A stretch of 37,878 bases of DNA, taken from positions 1-37,878 of the forward strand of contig NZ_JAMJWG010000040.1 in assembly GCF_024435355.1 (NCBI RefSeq), in the 5' to 3' direction. The notes beneath the pieces are model-generated. The model ran no database searches, was not told where the DNA came from, and saw nothing but the letters and a program-made list of their open reading frames with translations. A program made the translations under genes and the position numbers. This DNA is from Streptomyces odontomachi (GTDB lineage: Bacteria; Actinomycetota; Actinomycetes; Streptomycetales; Streptomycetaceae). Positions 8,014 through 16,113 of this stretch are shown here, piece after piece (within the stretch, counting starts at the first letter, position 1; every line of letters begins with the position of its first letter).

Positions 8014-8067
8014 TACTCGGTCGTATACCCGGGATCCCCCTCCACTATCAGGGGGACGGGGCCGTTC

Positions 8068-8098
8068 GGGGCACGCGGCGTGCGCGGCCGCGCGCCCC
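8068..8098 (-). terminator. Hairpin terminator after the 8135 aldehyde dehydrogenase
   Basis: GGGGCACGCGGC (8068-8079) pairs with GCCGCGCGCCCC (8087-8098), a 12-bp stem with one wobble on the minus-strand transcript and a 7-nt loop. It begins 36 nt beyond the stop at 8135 and separates it from the acyl-CoA dehydrogenase unit. Confidence 0.7.
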
Positions 8099-8134
8099 CG
8101 TTCGGCAGGGTGGCCCGGTGTGGGGCCGGCCCGG

Positions 8135-9580
8135 CTACAGCTCCAGGCCGGTCAGCACCATCACCCGCTCGTACGTGTAGTCGTCCATCGCGAAACGGAC
8201 CCCTTCGCGGCCCACGCCGGACCGCTTCACGCCGCCGTAGGGCATCTGGTCGGCCCGGTAGGAGGGCACGTCGCCGACGACGACGCCGCCGACCTCCAGG
8301 GCGCGGTGGGCGCGGAAGGCGGCCTGGAGGTCACGGGTGAACACGCCCGTCTGGAGGCCGTACTTGGAGTCGTTGACCAGGGCGAACGCCTCGGCCTCGG
8401 TGTCCACCCTGGTGACGGACATCACCGGTCCGAAGACCTCCTCGCAGGACACCGAGACATCGGACGGCACATCCGCGAGGACGGTCGGCGCGTAGCTGGC
8501 GCCCTCCCGCTTGCCGCCGGCGAGGACCCGGGCACCGGCCTGCGTGGCCTCCTCGACCCAGGCCTCGACGCGCTTGGCGGCGTCCTCGCTGACCAGCGGC
8601 CCGACGTCGGTGGCGTCGTGCGACGGGTCACCGGTGACCAGGGCCTCGACGGCGCGCACGATGCGCGGCACCAGACGCTCGTAGACGGTGCTGTCGGCGA
8701 TCACCCGCTGCACCGAGATGCAGGACTGGCCGCCCTGGTAGTTGGCGAAGGTGGCGATGCGCTGGGCGGCGTTGTCCAGGTCGGCGTCGGAGGCGTAGTC
8801 GGCGAGCACGACCGCCGCGCCGTTGCCGCCGAGTTCGAGGGTGCAGTGCTTGCGCGGCACGGAGTCGAGGATGTCGAATCCGACCTTGTCGGAACCGGTG
8901 AAGGAGATCACCGGCAGCCGCTCGTCCTGGACGAGGGCGGGCATCCTGTCGTTCGGCACCGGCAGCACCGACCAGGAGCCGGCCGGCAGGTCGGTCTCGG
9001 CGAGCAGCTCGCCGAGCAGCAGCCCGGACAGCGGAGTGGCCGGCGCCGGCTTGAGGATGATGGGAGTGCCGACCGCGATCGCGGGGGCGACCTTGTGGGC
9101 GCACAGGTTCAGCGGGAAGTTGAACGGCGCGATGCCGAGCACGACGCCCTTGGGGAAGCGACGGGTGAAGGCGAGCCGGCCCACGCCGCTCGCGTCGGCG
9201 TCCAGCCGCTGGGCCTCGCCGCCGTTGAACCGGCGGGCCTCGTCGGCGGCGATGCGGAAGACCGAGATGGCGCGGCCGACCTCGCCGCGTGCCCACTTCA
9301 TGGGCTTGCCGTTCTCGGCGGAGATGAGCTGGGCTATCTCCTCGGCGCGCTCCGCGACACGCCGCGAGACGTGGTCGAGCGCGGCGGCCCGCACATGTGC
9401 GGGGGTCGCGGCGAACTCGTCCCGGACGGCGTATGCGGCGGCCACCGCCTCCTCGACCTGGGCGTCGGTCGGCACGGCGGCCCGGCCGACCAGGCGCCCG
9501 TCCCAGGGGCTGGTGACGTCGACGCTGGTCTCGCCGGTGACCTCACGGCCGGCGAGCCAGAAGGCGTGGGTGGAAGTCAT
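8135..9580 (-). CDS. NAD(P)-dependent aldehyde dehydrogenase (possible succinate-semialdehyde type)
   Basis: A complete 481-residue ALDH. Visible catalytic residues are Asn154 in APFNFPLN, Lys177 in ILKPAPATP, Glu249 in LELGGN and nucleophile Cys287 in GGQSCISVQR. The C-terminal oligomerisation segment includes MPYGGVKRSGVGREG. Such enzymes oxidise an aldehyde to its acid with NAD(P)+. Its place directly downstream of a PucR-type regulator, with gabT 4.9 kb away, suggests a role in amine or GABA catabolism, for example succinate semialdehyde to succinate. Lactaldehyde-like or other substrates are equally open from sequence. The ATG at 9580 fits the family N-terminus; the nearest purine-rich stretch (GGAAGG) is about 14 nt upstream, so the ribosome site is weak. 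Confidence 0.88.
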   Translation of the reverse strand: MTSTHAFWLAGREVTGETSVDVTSPWDGRLVGRAAVPTDAQVEEAVAAAYAVRDEFAATPAHVRAAALDHVSRRVAERAEEIAQLISAENGKPMKWARGEVGRAISVFRIAADEARRFNGGEAQRLDADASGVGRLAFTRRFPKGVVLGIAPFNFPLNLCAHKVAPAIAVGTPIILKPAPATPLSGLLLGELLAETDLPAGSWSVLPVPNDRMPALVQDERLPVISFTGSDKVGFDILDSVPRKHCTLELGGNGAAVVLADYASDADLDNAAQRIATFANYQGGQSCISVQRVIADSTVYERLVPRIVRAVEALVTGDPSHDATDVGPLVSEDAAKRVEAWVEEATQAGARVLAGGKREGASYAPTVLADVPSDVSVSCEEVFGPVMSVTRVDTEAEAFALVNDSKYGLQTGVFTRDLQAAFRAHRALEVGGVVVGDVPSYRADQMPYGGVKRSGVGREGVRFAMDDYTYERVMVLTGLEL

Positions 9581-9733
9581 CGTGGGAACCCGGCCCTTCC
9601 GAGGTGGGGTGTCTCTTGGCTCTCCACCGTAGGGGCGCTCGCCGCCGCGGACGCTTGTCCGTGACGGAGTATTCGGTGCCGGGGGCACTACGGTTTGGAA
9701 GGGCGGGGCGCACCGGAGGTTCCGGTACGGACG

Positions 9734-11446
9734 TCACAGCGTCCCGGACGTCGCCTTGAGGGCCAGCCACAGTTCCATGCGCACGTCGGGGTCGTCGAGG
9801 GAGCGTCCCAGGATCTCCTCGACCCGGCGCATCCGGTACCGCAGGGTGTGCCGGTGCACGCCGAGTTCGGCGGCGGCCGCGTCCCACTGGCCGTGGTGGG
9901 ACAGCCACGCCCGCAGCGAGGCGACCAGATCACCGCGCCCGTGCGCGTCGTGCTCCCGCAGGGCCCGCAGCAGCCCGTCGGCGAACGCCAGGACCGCGTC
10001 GTCGGCCAGCAGCGACAACACCGTCCCGGAGGCCAGTTCGGCGTGCTCGACGACGGGTCGGCCCCGGCGCCGGGCGACGGACAGCGACTGCTCGGCCTGC
10101 CGGTACGCGGTGGGGGCGCCGGCCAGGCCGGCGGGCGCCGAGATCCCGACGACGATCTGGGCGATCTCCGCCGGGGTGGGCGGCACGCCGACGGTGGGCA
10201 CCGCGGTGACCGGCTCCGCGCCGCTACGCGCGGCTTCCAGTGCCTCGGCGTACTCGGCGCAGGCCTCGGCGCCGGCGCCGCCGTCGCCGGTCAGCAGCAC
10301 CAGCCGGTCGTGCTCGGGCACGATCAGAACGGACTCGCCGGCCCGCGCCGCGGCGGACTCGACGGCGTCGGCGAGCGCCTCCAGCGGATCCCCGCCGGCT
10401 GTCTCGGCAACGGCCAGCGCGGCGGCCGAGGGGGTCGCGCCCGGGGGCGGCTCGACAACCACGGTGCCTGGGTGGGCGGCGGACGACGTGACCGTCTCCG
10501 CGATGATCATGCGGTAGGGGGCGTCCATCAGCCCCCCGTAGAGGTCTCCGGCCACCGCCCGGGCGTGGTCGGGCTCGCAGGCCAGCAGCATCCGCAGCAC
10601 CGCGGCGCCGATCCGCTGCTCGGCGGCGTGCAGGGAGCGGGACCGCTCGGTGGTGAGGGTGAGCAGCGCGATGGCGGAGTGCACCGCGTACCGGTCGGCG
10701 GTGCCGAGGGCGGCGGCGGTACCGACGGCGAGCGCGGCGCGTGGCCGGCGGCCGGTGCCGAGCGAGTGCAGTTCGACGCGGTCCTCGGTGCCGCTCGCGC
10801 TGTCCGCGCCGCCGCCGATCACGGCGCTCGCCGGGGCGGGCCGGCGGCGCAGCCGCTCCACGTCGGGGGTGAGCCGGGCGGCGCGCCGCGACGACCAGTC
10901 GGGCGCCGCGGCGATCAGGGCGCCGGATGTGTCGTACAGCGCGGCCCAGCCGTCGACCTGCGCGGCGAGCGCGGACAGCAGCCGCTCGGGGCCGTCGGCG
11001 AGGGCCTGTTTGGTCAGCTCGCGCTGTGCGGCGAAGCCGGCGGTGACCGCTCGGTACTGCTCGGCCGCGATGGCGGCGGACACCGCCTTGCTGATGGCGA
11101 GGAAGGGGGTGCGGCGGGGCACCTCGATCAACGGCAGTCCCTCGGCCGTGGCGGCGTCGAGCAGGGCCTTCGGGGTCTCCTCGTAGTGCACGCCGACGGC
11201 GAAGCCGAGCCCGGCGACTCCGGCGCGCACCAGCCGCCGCACGTACCGGCGCATCGCGTCGGGGTCGTCGGCGGGCAGCTTCAGCGCGGTGATCAGCAGC
11301 AGCTCGCCGCCCTCCATGTAGGGCACGGGGTCGGCGAGTTCGCTGGCGTGCACCCAGCGCACGGGGACGTCCAGACGGTCCCCGCCCGCGCGCACGGTGA
11401 GCTTGAGTGCGGTGTGGTGGACGAGCGAGGCGAGCGTGGGTGGCAT
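9734..11446 (-). CDS. PucR family transcriptional regulator
   Basis: The 570-residue protein has the PucR layout. The N-terminal PucR domain spans residues 1 to about 125 (RWVHASELADPVPYMEGGEL, then LLITALKL). A variable middle/GGDEF-like region spans about 250-500. The C-terminal PucR helix-turn-helix spans about 525-565 (WDAAAAELGVHRHTLRYRMR). The family usually activates purine, amino-acid or amine catabolic genes. GAAGG stands 4 nt before the ATG at 11446. The aldehyde dehydrogenase gene lies 153 bp downstream on the same strand and is the most likely target; gabT, beyond the ATPase gene, is the next. The ligand cannot be read from sequence. Confidence 0.9.
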   Translation of the reverse strand: MPPTLASLVHHTALKLTVRAGGDRLDVPVRWVHASELADPVPYMEGGELLLITALKLPADDPDAMRRYVRRLVRAGVAGLGFAVGVHYEETPKALLDAATAEGLPLIEVPRRTPFLAISKAVSAAIAAEQYRAVTAGFAAQRELTKQALADGPERLLSALAAQVDGWAALYDTSGALIAAAPDWSSRRAARLTPDVERLRRRPAPASAVIGGGADSASGTEDRVELHSLGTGRRPRAALAVGTAAALGTADRYAVHSAIALLTLTTERSRSLHAAEQRIGAAVLRMLLACEPDHARAVAGDLYGGLMDAPYRMIIAETVTSSAAHPGTVVVEPPPGATPSAAALAVAETAGGDPLEALADAVESAAARAGESVLIVPEHDRLVLLTGDGGAGAEACAEYAEALEAARSGAEPVTAVPTVGVPPTPAEIAQIVVGISAPAGLAGAPTAYRQAEQSLSVARRRGRPVVEHAELASGTVLSLLADDAVLAFADGLLRALREHDAHGRGDLVASLRAWLSHHGQWDAAAAELGVHRHTLRYRMRRVEEILGRSLDDPDVRMELWLALKATSGTL

Positions 11447-11776
11447 GGGGCCTTCGGTTCTGGACGACGGGGCCGCGCCCACGGCGCCGATCACCGCACC
11501 GGCGGGCCGGTGGGGGTCGCGGCGGACGGTGGCGCGCTGCCGGCGGGTCGCGGCGGGGCCGTGAGCAGCGTGCGGTCCAGGAGGACGCGGGCTTGACGCC
11601 GCCCGGCCGACCCCCGAGGCCCACGACTGATCACTTGTCCGTCGCGTATGAACGTTCTCTGTCGATTCTGCCTCACTGTATGGTGCGCGTGCGACGGACC
11701 GGCTGGTACGGACGCAGCCTACGGAGCACGGGGCGGGACGGGTCCGGCACCGTCGTCGTCGCCGGGCGCGCTCGCC
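11447..11776. other. Intergenic region upstream of the pucR-type gene
   Basis: About 330 bases between the ATPase gene stop and the PucR gene start, both on the minus strand. It should hold the PucR promoter. I see CTTGTCCGT at 11634-11642, a string also found at 9654-9662 ahead of the aldehyde dehydrogenase, and a relatively AT-rich patch at 11640-11690. No coding region is supported and no confident -35/-10 pair can be called. Confidence 0.5.
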
Positions 11777-14122
11777 TCAGCCGCGCAGGTCCACCAGCAT
11801 CGGCGGGGCCTGGTCGCCGTGCACCGCGGTCAGCGACAGCACGGCGTGCCCGGGCGGCAGGTCGTTGGCCAGCTCGGAGGCGGACCAGTAGGCGCGCTCG
11901 ACCTGGCGGACGGTGACGGCGTCGGTGGTGACGGCACGGCCCGTGACCATTTTGCGCAGGGTGTGGAGCGCACGGGTCACGGGAGAGTCGGCGAACACGG
12001 TGTGTTTGGCGACCTCGGTGACTTCCACCCGGCGGATGCCCCACGCCTCGGCGAAACACCGGCCATCCCAGGTGGTGACTCCCGTAAGCGCCATCCGGCA
12101 ACCGACAGCGGTGTGCAGCGCCCCGTGCAGCGCCTCGGGCACATCCGCGATGGTGCGCAGGGCGAGAACCACCCCCGCGTTCATCGACCGCAACCGCTGG
12201 ATGGCCCGTACCGTCCCGGCGGTCAGCGCTTGGGCTGCGTCGTCAAGCACCAGGCCGATGAATCGGCTGCGGTCGGTACGGGCCGCAGCAACCCAGCAGA
12301 ACTGAGCGAGCAGCAGCCGGGCGACCAGCCGAGAAGCTTCCTTGTGGCCGCCCTCCGGCAGGTCGATGCGAACCCGCAGCGGATGGTGGGCCAGCGCGTT
12401 CAGCGTGAAGAGCCGGTCCGCGCGCTGTCCCGCGCCGAAGAACTCGGCAAACGCGGGCCGGTCGAGGAGGGCCAATCGGTCGGCGATGGCGAGTCCCAGG
12501 TCAGCCGGACTGGCAGCCTGCCGCTCGCGGATGTCCAGTTCACGCAGCATGGCCCGGTTCCCGGCAGCTTCCAGCACTCCACGCAGTGCGACGAGCACGT
12601 CGGGCACGGCGCGCAGCAGGTCAGACAGCTCCTGCACGGTGGGAAAACGACCGTAGGCAGAGCGGTACGGACCCAGAACCTGGGCGAGAACGGTGGCGGC
12701 GCGTCGGGTGTCCACACCGTCGACGTCACCGACAAGGCCCTCCGCCAAGAAGTCCGCCGCCTCGTCCGCGTCGATGGTCCCGGCATACAGATCCAGGTCA
12801 TGCACCGACCCCGGGTCGCCGAGCCGAACCACGACATCGAACGCATCGTCGGGTCCGAGCGGCGTGCCGGCCGCACAGACGGCGATCACCCCAGCCCGCC
12901 CGGCGAGCGCACCCAGTGCGAGCGACTCGACAACGGGCCGGGCCACGCGCACGCTCTTGCCCGAGCCAGGAGGCCCGATGACCAGCAGCGAGGTACCCAG
13001 CGTCGCTTCCTCAAGAGCGGCCCCGGCTGCGTGGTATTCCTCCGGATTGCCGTCCACCGTCGCCCAGTGTCCGATGCGGACCTGGCCGGTGAGCGCATCG
13101 TGGTCAGCGGTCCGTTGGGGCAGGTCACGATGGCCCGAGGGGTGCAGCCAGGCCTTGGCGCCCTCGCGCAGAACGACCCCGAAGAACGCGGCAAGCGCTT
13201 GTGGATCGCGCCGCGCAGCCTCCCAGTGGTGCAGTACTCGGGCACAGTCGACTTCGTTCATCTGCCCGGCACGCAGCTCGCCGGCCAACCGATCGGCCGC
13301 ATCGTTCCGACCTTCGGTCCGCAACTCGGGCCACTCGCTGCGCATGACAGGGGCAGGATGCTGCGGCAGGGGCGGTACGGCCGCGACAGGCCTGCGGAAC
13401 GCTGACCACCACTTGCCGATCAGGGCGAAGGGGAACACGACACCGACGATGATCAGGGTGTAAAGCCCGTAGGTGACCACCGCACCCTGATAGGACATGA
13501 AGAGCCCGCTGCCACCCGCCAGGTACACCAGGTCGAAGACGGTCTGCACCAGGGACAGCGGCGGGTTCCACGCGAGCACCACCGCAACGACGGCGCCGAC
13601 CACGGTGAGCAGGATCCGCCGTGTCCCCGAAAAGGTTTCCACGTAGCCTCGGACCACCTTCAGCCAGCCGCCGAGCCTTCCGAAGACGATGATGTCGATC
13701 ACGGGAAACAGGCCGTCGTATGCCTGACGCGCGTAAAACCCCTTCCATGTCTTGGGCGTCAGTGAGGGGGCCCACCACCAGTCGTTCGGAGTCAGGAACG
13801 CGAGTAGCCAGCCCTCGTAAGGAACGTCGCCGTTGTCCCATGCGACCCAGAGCAGCAACGCCAACCCGAGGGTGATCAGCAAGCTGAGCCCGGTCGTCCG
13901 GTCCAATCGTGCACGCGTGCGCTGTGGCACCGGCGGCCGGTGGCCGTACTCGTAGATGCCGAGGCCGGCCGGCGGCCGGGGGTGGTTCAACCACGCGGTG
14001 AACGTACTCGTGGAACCGGACGAGAGGTGCGGTGGATGGGACGGTCGCGGAGGCGGCCCCGCCGGCCGGGGGATCCGTGCGGCGGAGGTGCCGGGGACGT
14101 CCTGCGAGTCGTCCTTGCCCAT
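11777..14122 (-). CDS. Membrane-anchored VirD4/TraG-like ATPase, orphan
   Basis: This 781-residue protein starts with a Pro-rich cytosolic tail (1-70). Hydrophobic segments follow at about 77-95, 170-186, 195-210 and 212-236. A cytosolic ATPase domain follows: Walker A GPPGSGKS (383-390) and Walker B FIGLVLDD (621-628). Then comes VVLALRTIADVPEALHGALH (651-670), which resembles the sensor segment of VirD4/TraG coupling proteins, and a C-terminal PPGHAVLSLTAV strand (756-767). That order matches type IV coupling proteins and the wider FtsK/HerA class, which pump DNA or protein across membranes. No relaxase, Tra or secretion gene is nearby. It lies between gabT and the PucR gene. The ATG at 14122 follows a GGGGGACGAG stretch. 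The ATPase call is firm; conjugation or transport is inference. Confidence 0.8.
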   Translation of the reverse strand: MGKDDSQDVPGTSAARIPRPAGPPPRPSHPPHLSSGSTSTFTAWLNHPRPPAGLGIYEYGHRPPVPQRTRARLDRTTGLSLLITLGLALLLWVAWDNGDVPYEGWLLAFLTPNDWWWAPSLTPKTWKGFYARQAYDGLFPVIDIIVFGRLGGWLKVVRGYVETFSGTRRILLTVVGAVVAVVLAWNPPLSLVQTVFDLVYLAGGSGLFMSYQGAVVTYGLYTLIIVGVVFPFALIGKWWSAFRRPVAAVPPLPQHPAPVMRSEWPELRTEGRNDAADRLAGELRAGQMNEVDCARVLHHWEAARRDPQALAAFFGVVLREGAKAWLHPSGHRDLPQRTADHDALTGQVRIGHWATVDGNPEEYHAAGAALEEATLGTSLLVIGPPGSGKSVRVARPVVESLALGALAGRAGVIAVCAAGTPLGPDDAFDVVVRLGDPGSVHDLDLYAGTIDADEAADFLAEGLVGDVDGVDTRRAATVLAQVLGPYRSAYGRFPTVQELSDLLRAVPDVLVALRGVLEAAGNRAMLRELDIRERQAASPADLGLAIADRLALLDRPAFAEFFGAGQRADRLFTLNALAHHPLRVRIDLPEGGHKEASRLVARLLLAQFCWVAAARTDRSRFIGLVLDDAAQALTAGTVRAIQRLRSMNAGVVLALRTIADVPEALHGALHTAVGCRMALTGVTTWDGRCFAEAWGIRRVEVTEVAKHTVFADSPVTRALHTLRKMVTGRAVTTDAVTVRQVERAYWSASELANDLPPGHAVLSLTAVHGDQAPPMLVDLRG

Positions 14123-14477
14123 CGCGTTCTCGTCCCCCTGTAGACCGGTCGCCTGCTGGGGATCAATGTAGTGCCAGCGGCCCGTGAGTTCAGCGCGATC
14201 GACGGCCCGTCCCGAGCGGCGAACGGCAGCTCACCTCCTCGGTTTTCGCCAACCAGGAATGACGTGGCGCCGACCCTCGTTCGCGGTCACCCGGTCGGAG
14301 TACAGGGCCCCGTGAGGGGCACCCGCGCTATGTCCACCACGGACAACCGACACGCCCGACAACTCCCCCATGGAGCATCCCCGCATCCCGTCGCCGCCCC
14401 TAGCCTGCGAAGGAAGGCATCAGCGAGCCACGCACGGCAAGCCGACACCCGTGTCCGTACCACCTCAGGAGCCCCTT
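14123..14477. other. Divergent intergenic region between the ATPase gene and gabT
   Basis: About 355 bases with divergent start sites. TGTCCACCACGGACA (14331-14345) is a 5-bp-arm inverted repeat, and TAGCCT at 14401-14406 is a possible gabT -10 without a clear -35. Open frames here lack codon bias. I see nothing else. Confidence 0.45.
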
Positions 14478-15812
14478 ATGACCGCAGTTCCGCAGGAGCG
14501 CCGTGTCATCACCGCCATCCCCGGCCCGAAGTCGCAGGAGCTTCAGGCCCGACGCAATGCCGCGGTCGCGGCCGGCGTGGGGTCCGTGATGCCCGTCTTC
14601 GCGGCGCGCGCCGCGGGCGGGATCGTGGAGGACGTGGACGGCAACCGGCTGATCGACTTCGGCGCCGGCATCGCCGTGACCACCGTCGGTGTCTCCGCCG
14701 AAGCCGTCGTACGCCACGCCACCGCCCAGCTCGCCGACTTCACCCACACCTGCTTCATGGTCACCCCCTACGAGGGGTACGTGGCCGTCGCCGAGCAGCT
14801 CGCCGAACTCACCCCCGGCGACCACGCGAAGAAGTCCGCCCTGTTCAACTCGGGCGCCGAGGCCGTCGAGAACGCCGTCAAGATCGCGCGGTCCTACACC
14901 AAGCGCCAGGCCGTCGTGGTGGTGGACCACGGCTACCACGGCCGCACCAATCTCACCATGGCGCTGACCTCGAAGAACATGCCGTACAAGAACGGCTTCG
15001 GGCCGTTCGCACCCGAGGTCTACCGCGTCCCGGTCGCCTACCCGTACCGCTGGGCCACCGGCCCGGACAACTCCGGACCCGAGGCCGCCCGGCAGGCCAT
15101 CGAGCAGATCACCAAGCAGATCGGCCCGGAGAACGTCGCCGCGATCATCGTCGAGCCCGTGCTGGGCGAGGGCGGCTTCATCGCGCCCGGCAAGGGCTAC
15201 CTGCCCGCGCTGCGCGACTTCGCCACCGAGCACGGCATCGTCTTCGTCGCCGACGAGATCCAGTCCGGCTTCTGCCGCACCGGACAGTGGTTCGCCTGCG
15301 AGGACGAGAACATCGTGCCCGACCTGATCACCACGGCGAAGGGCATCGCCGGCGGTCTGCCGCTGGCCGCGGTCACCGGCCGCGCCGAGATCATGGACGC
15401 CGCCCACTCCGGCGGCCTGGGCGGCACCTACGGCGGCAACCCCGTCGCCTGCGCCGCCGCGCTGGGCGCCATCGAGACCATGAAGGAACTCGACCTGCCG
15501 GCACGCGCCCGCCACATCGAGTCCATCATGAAGCCGCGCCTGGCCGCGCTGGCGGAGAAGTACGACGTCATCGGCGACGTCCGTGGACGCGGCGCCATGC
15601 TCGCGCTGGAACTGGTGAAGGACCGCGCCACCAAGGAGCCGGCACCCGAAGCCACCGCCGCGCTGGCCAAGGCCTGCCACACCGCCGGCCTGATCGTCCT
15701 GACCACCGGTACCTACAACAATGTGGTCCGTTTCCTGCCGCCCCTGGTCATTGGCGACGACCTGCTCAACGAGGGCCTCGACATCCTCGAACAGGCCTTC
15801 AGCGAGATCTGA
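14478..15812 (+). CDS. gabT: 4-aminobutyrate--2-oxoglutarate transaminase
   Basis: GabT is the PLP-dependent class III aminotransferase that converts GABA and 2-oxoglutarate to succinate semialdehyde and glutamate. The 444-residue product has the phosphate-binding NSGAEAVENAVK (124-135), aromatic HGYHGRT (151-157), VEPVLGEGGF (225-234), pyridine-ring partner Asp259 in VADEIQSGFCRTG, and the Schiff-base lysine Lys288 in TTAKGIAGGLPL. Length and motifs agree with Streptomyces GabT. AGGAG stands 7 nt before the ATG at 14478; an in-frame extension upstream to 14370 lacks family similarity. A strong terminator at 15884-15920 ends the unit. With the aldehyde dehydrogenases at 8135 and 19197 it could complete putrescine-GABA-succinate degradation. 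Confidence 0.95.
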   Translation: MTAVPQERRVITAIPGPKSQELQARRNAAVAAGVGSVMPVFAARAAGGIVEDVDGNRLIDFGAGIAVTTVGVSAEAVVRHATAQLADFTHTCFMVTPYEGYVAVAEQLAELTPGDHAKKSALFNSGAEAVENAVKIARSYTKRQAVVVVDHGYHGRTNLTMALTSKNMPYKNGFGPFAPEVYRVPVAYPYRWATGPDNSGPEAARQAIEQITKQIGPENVAAIIVEPVLGEGGFIAPGKGYLPALRDFATEHGIVFVADEIQSGFCRTGQWFACEDENIVPDLITTAKGIAGGLPLAAVTGRAEIMDAAHSGGLGGTYGGNPVACAAALGAIETMKELDLPARARHIESIMKPRLAALAEKYDVIGDVRGRGAMLALELVKDRATKEPAPEATAALAKACHTAGLIVLTTGTYNNVVRFLPPLVIGDDLLNEGLDILEQAFSEI

Positions 15813-15883
15813 GAGATCCGGACCGCGACCGAACCGACACCACAGCCGAGACCGAACCGACCCCGCAGGAGAACGCGCAACAG

Positions 15884-15920
15884 GAGCGCACCCGAGCCGT
15901 ACCGCGGTTCGGGTGCGCTC
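15884..15920 (+). terminator. Hairpin terminator of gabT
   Basis: GAGCGCACCCGAGCC (15884-15898) pairs with GGTTCGGGTGCGCTC (15906-15920): a 15-bp stem with one G-U wobble and a 7-nt loop. It starts 72 nt after the stop codon. No U-tract. Confidence 0.85.
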
Positions 15921-16075
15921 CCGCACCGGCCGGCGGCACGTCCCGGTCCGGGCGTACGGGCCCTGGTGGCCGGCGGATTTCCCGCCGCGACCACCGTCCG
16001 TCCCGCCCCGGTCCGGGGCGGCGGTCGGAGGGTGTGAAGAAGCTGTGCGGGGGCCATGACGGGTGGCGGATCGGG

Positions 16076-16105
16076 CTGTCAGACCGGTCCGGACTGTCGT
16101 AGGTT
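16076..16105 (+). promoter_or_regulatory. Candidate promoter ahead of the PAP2 leader
   Basis: CTGTCA (16076-16081) matches the -35 consensus at four of six positions. It is followed after 18 bp by TAGGTT (16100-16105), a fair -10. Initiation near 16112 would fall at or just before the ATG at 16114, so this could make either a leaderless mRNA or the RNA carrying the 6C hairpins. A CGCTCGCA/TGCGAGCG hairpin (16129-16150) would be the first structure in that RNA. Confidence 0.35.
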
Positions 16106-16113
16106 TTCCTCAG

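Noticed and set aside
11777..14122. Integrated conjugative element around the VirD4-like ATPase
   Set aside because: No integrase, relaxase, replication gene, tRNA att site or flanking direct repeat is visible, and codon bias matches the neighbours.
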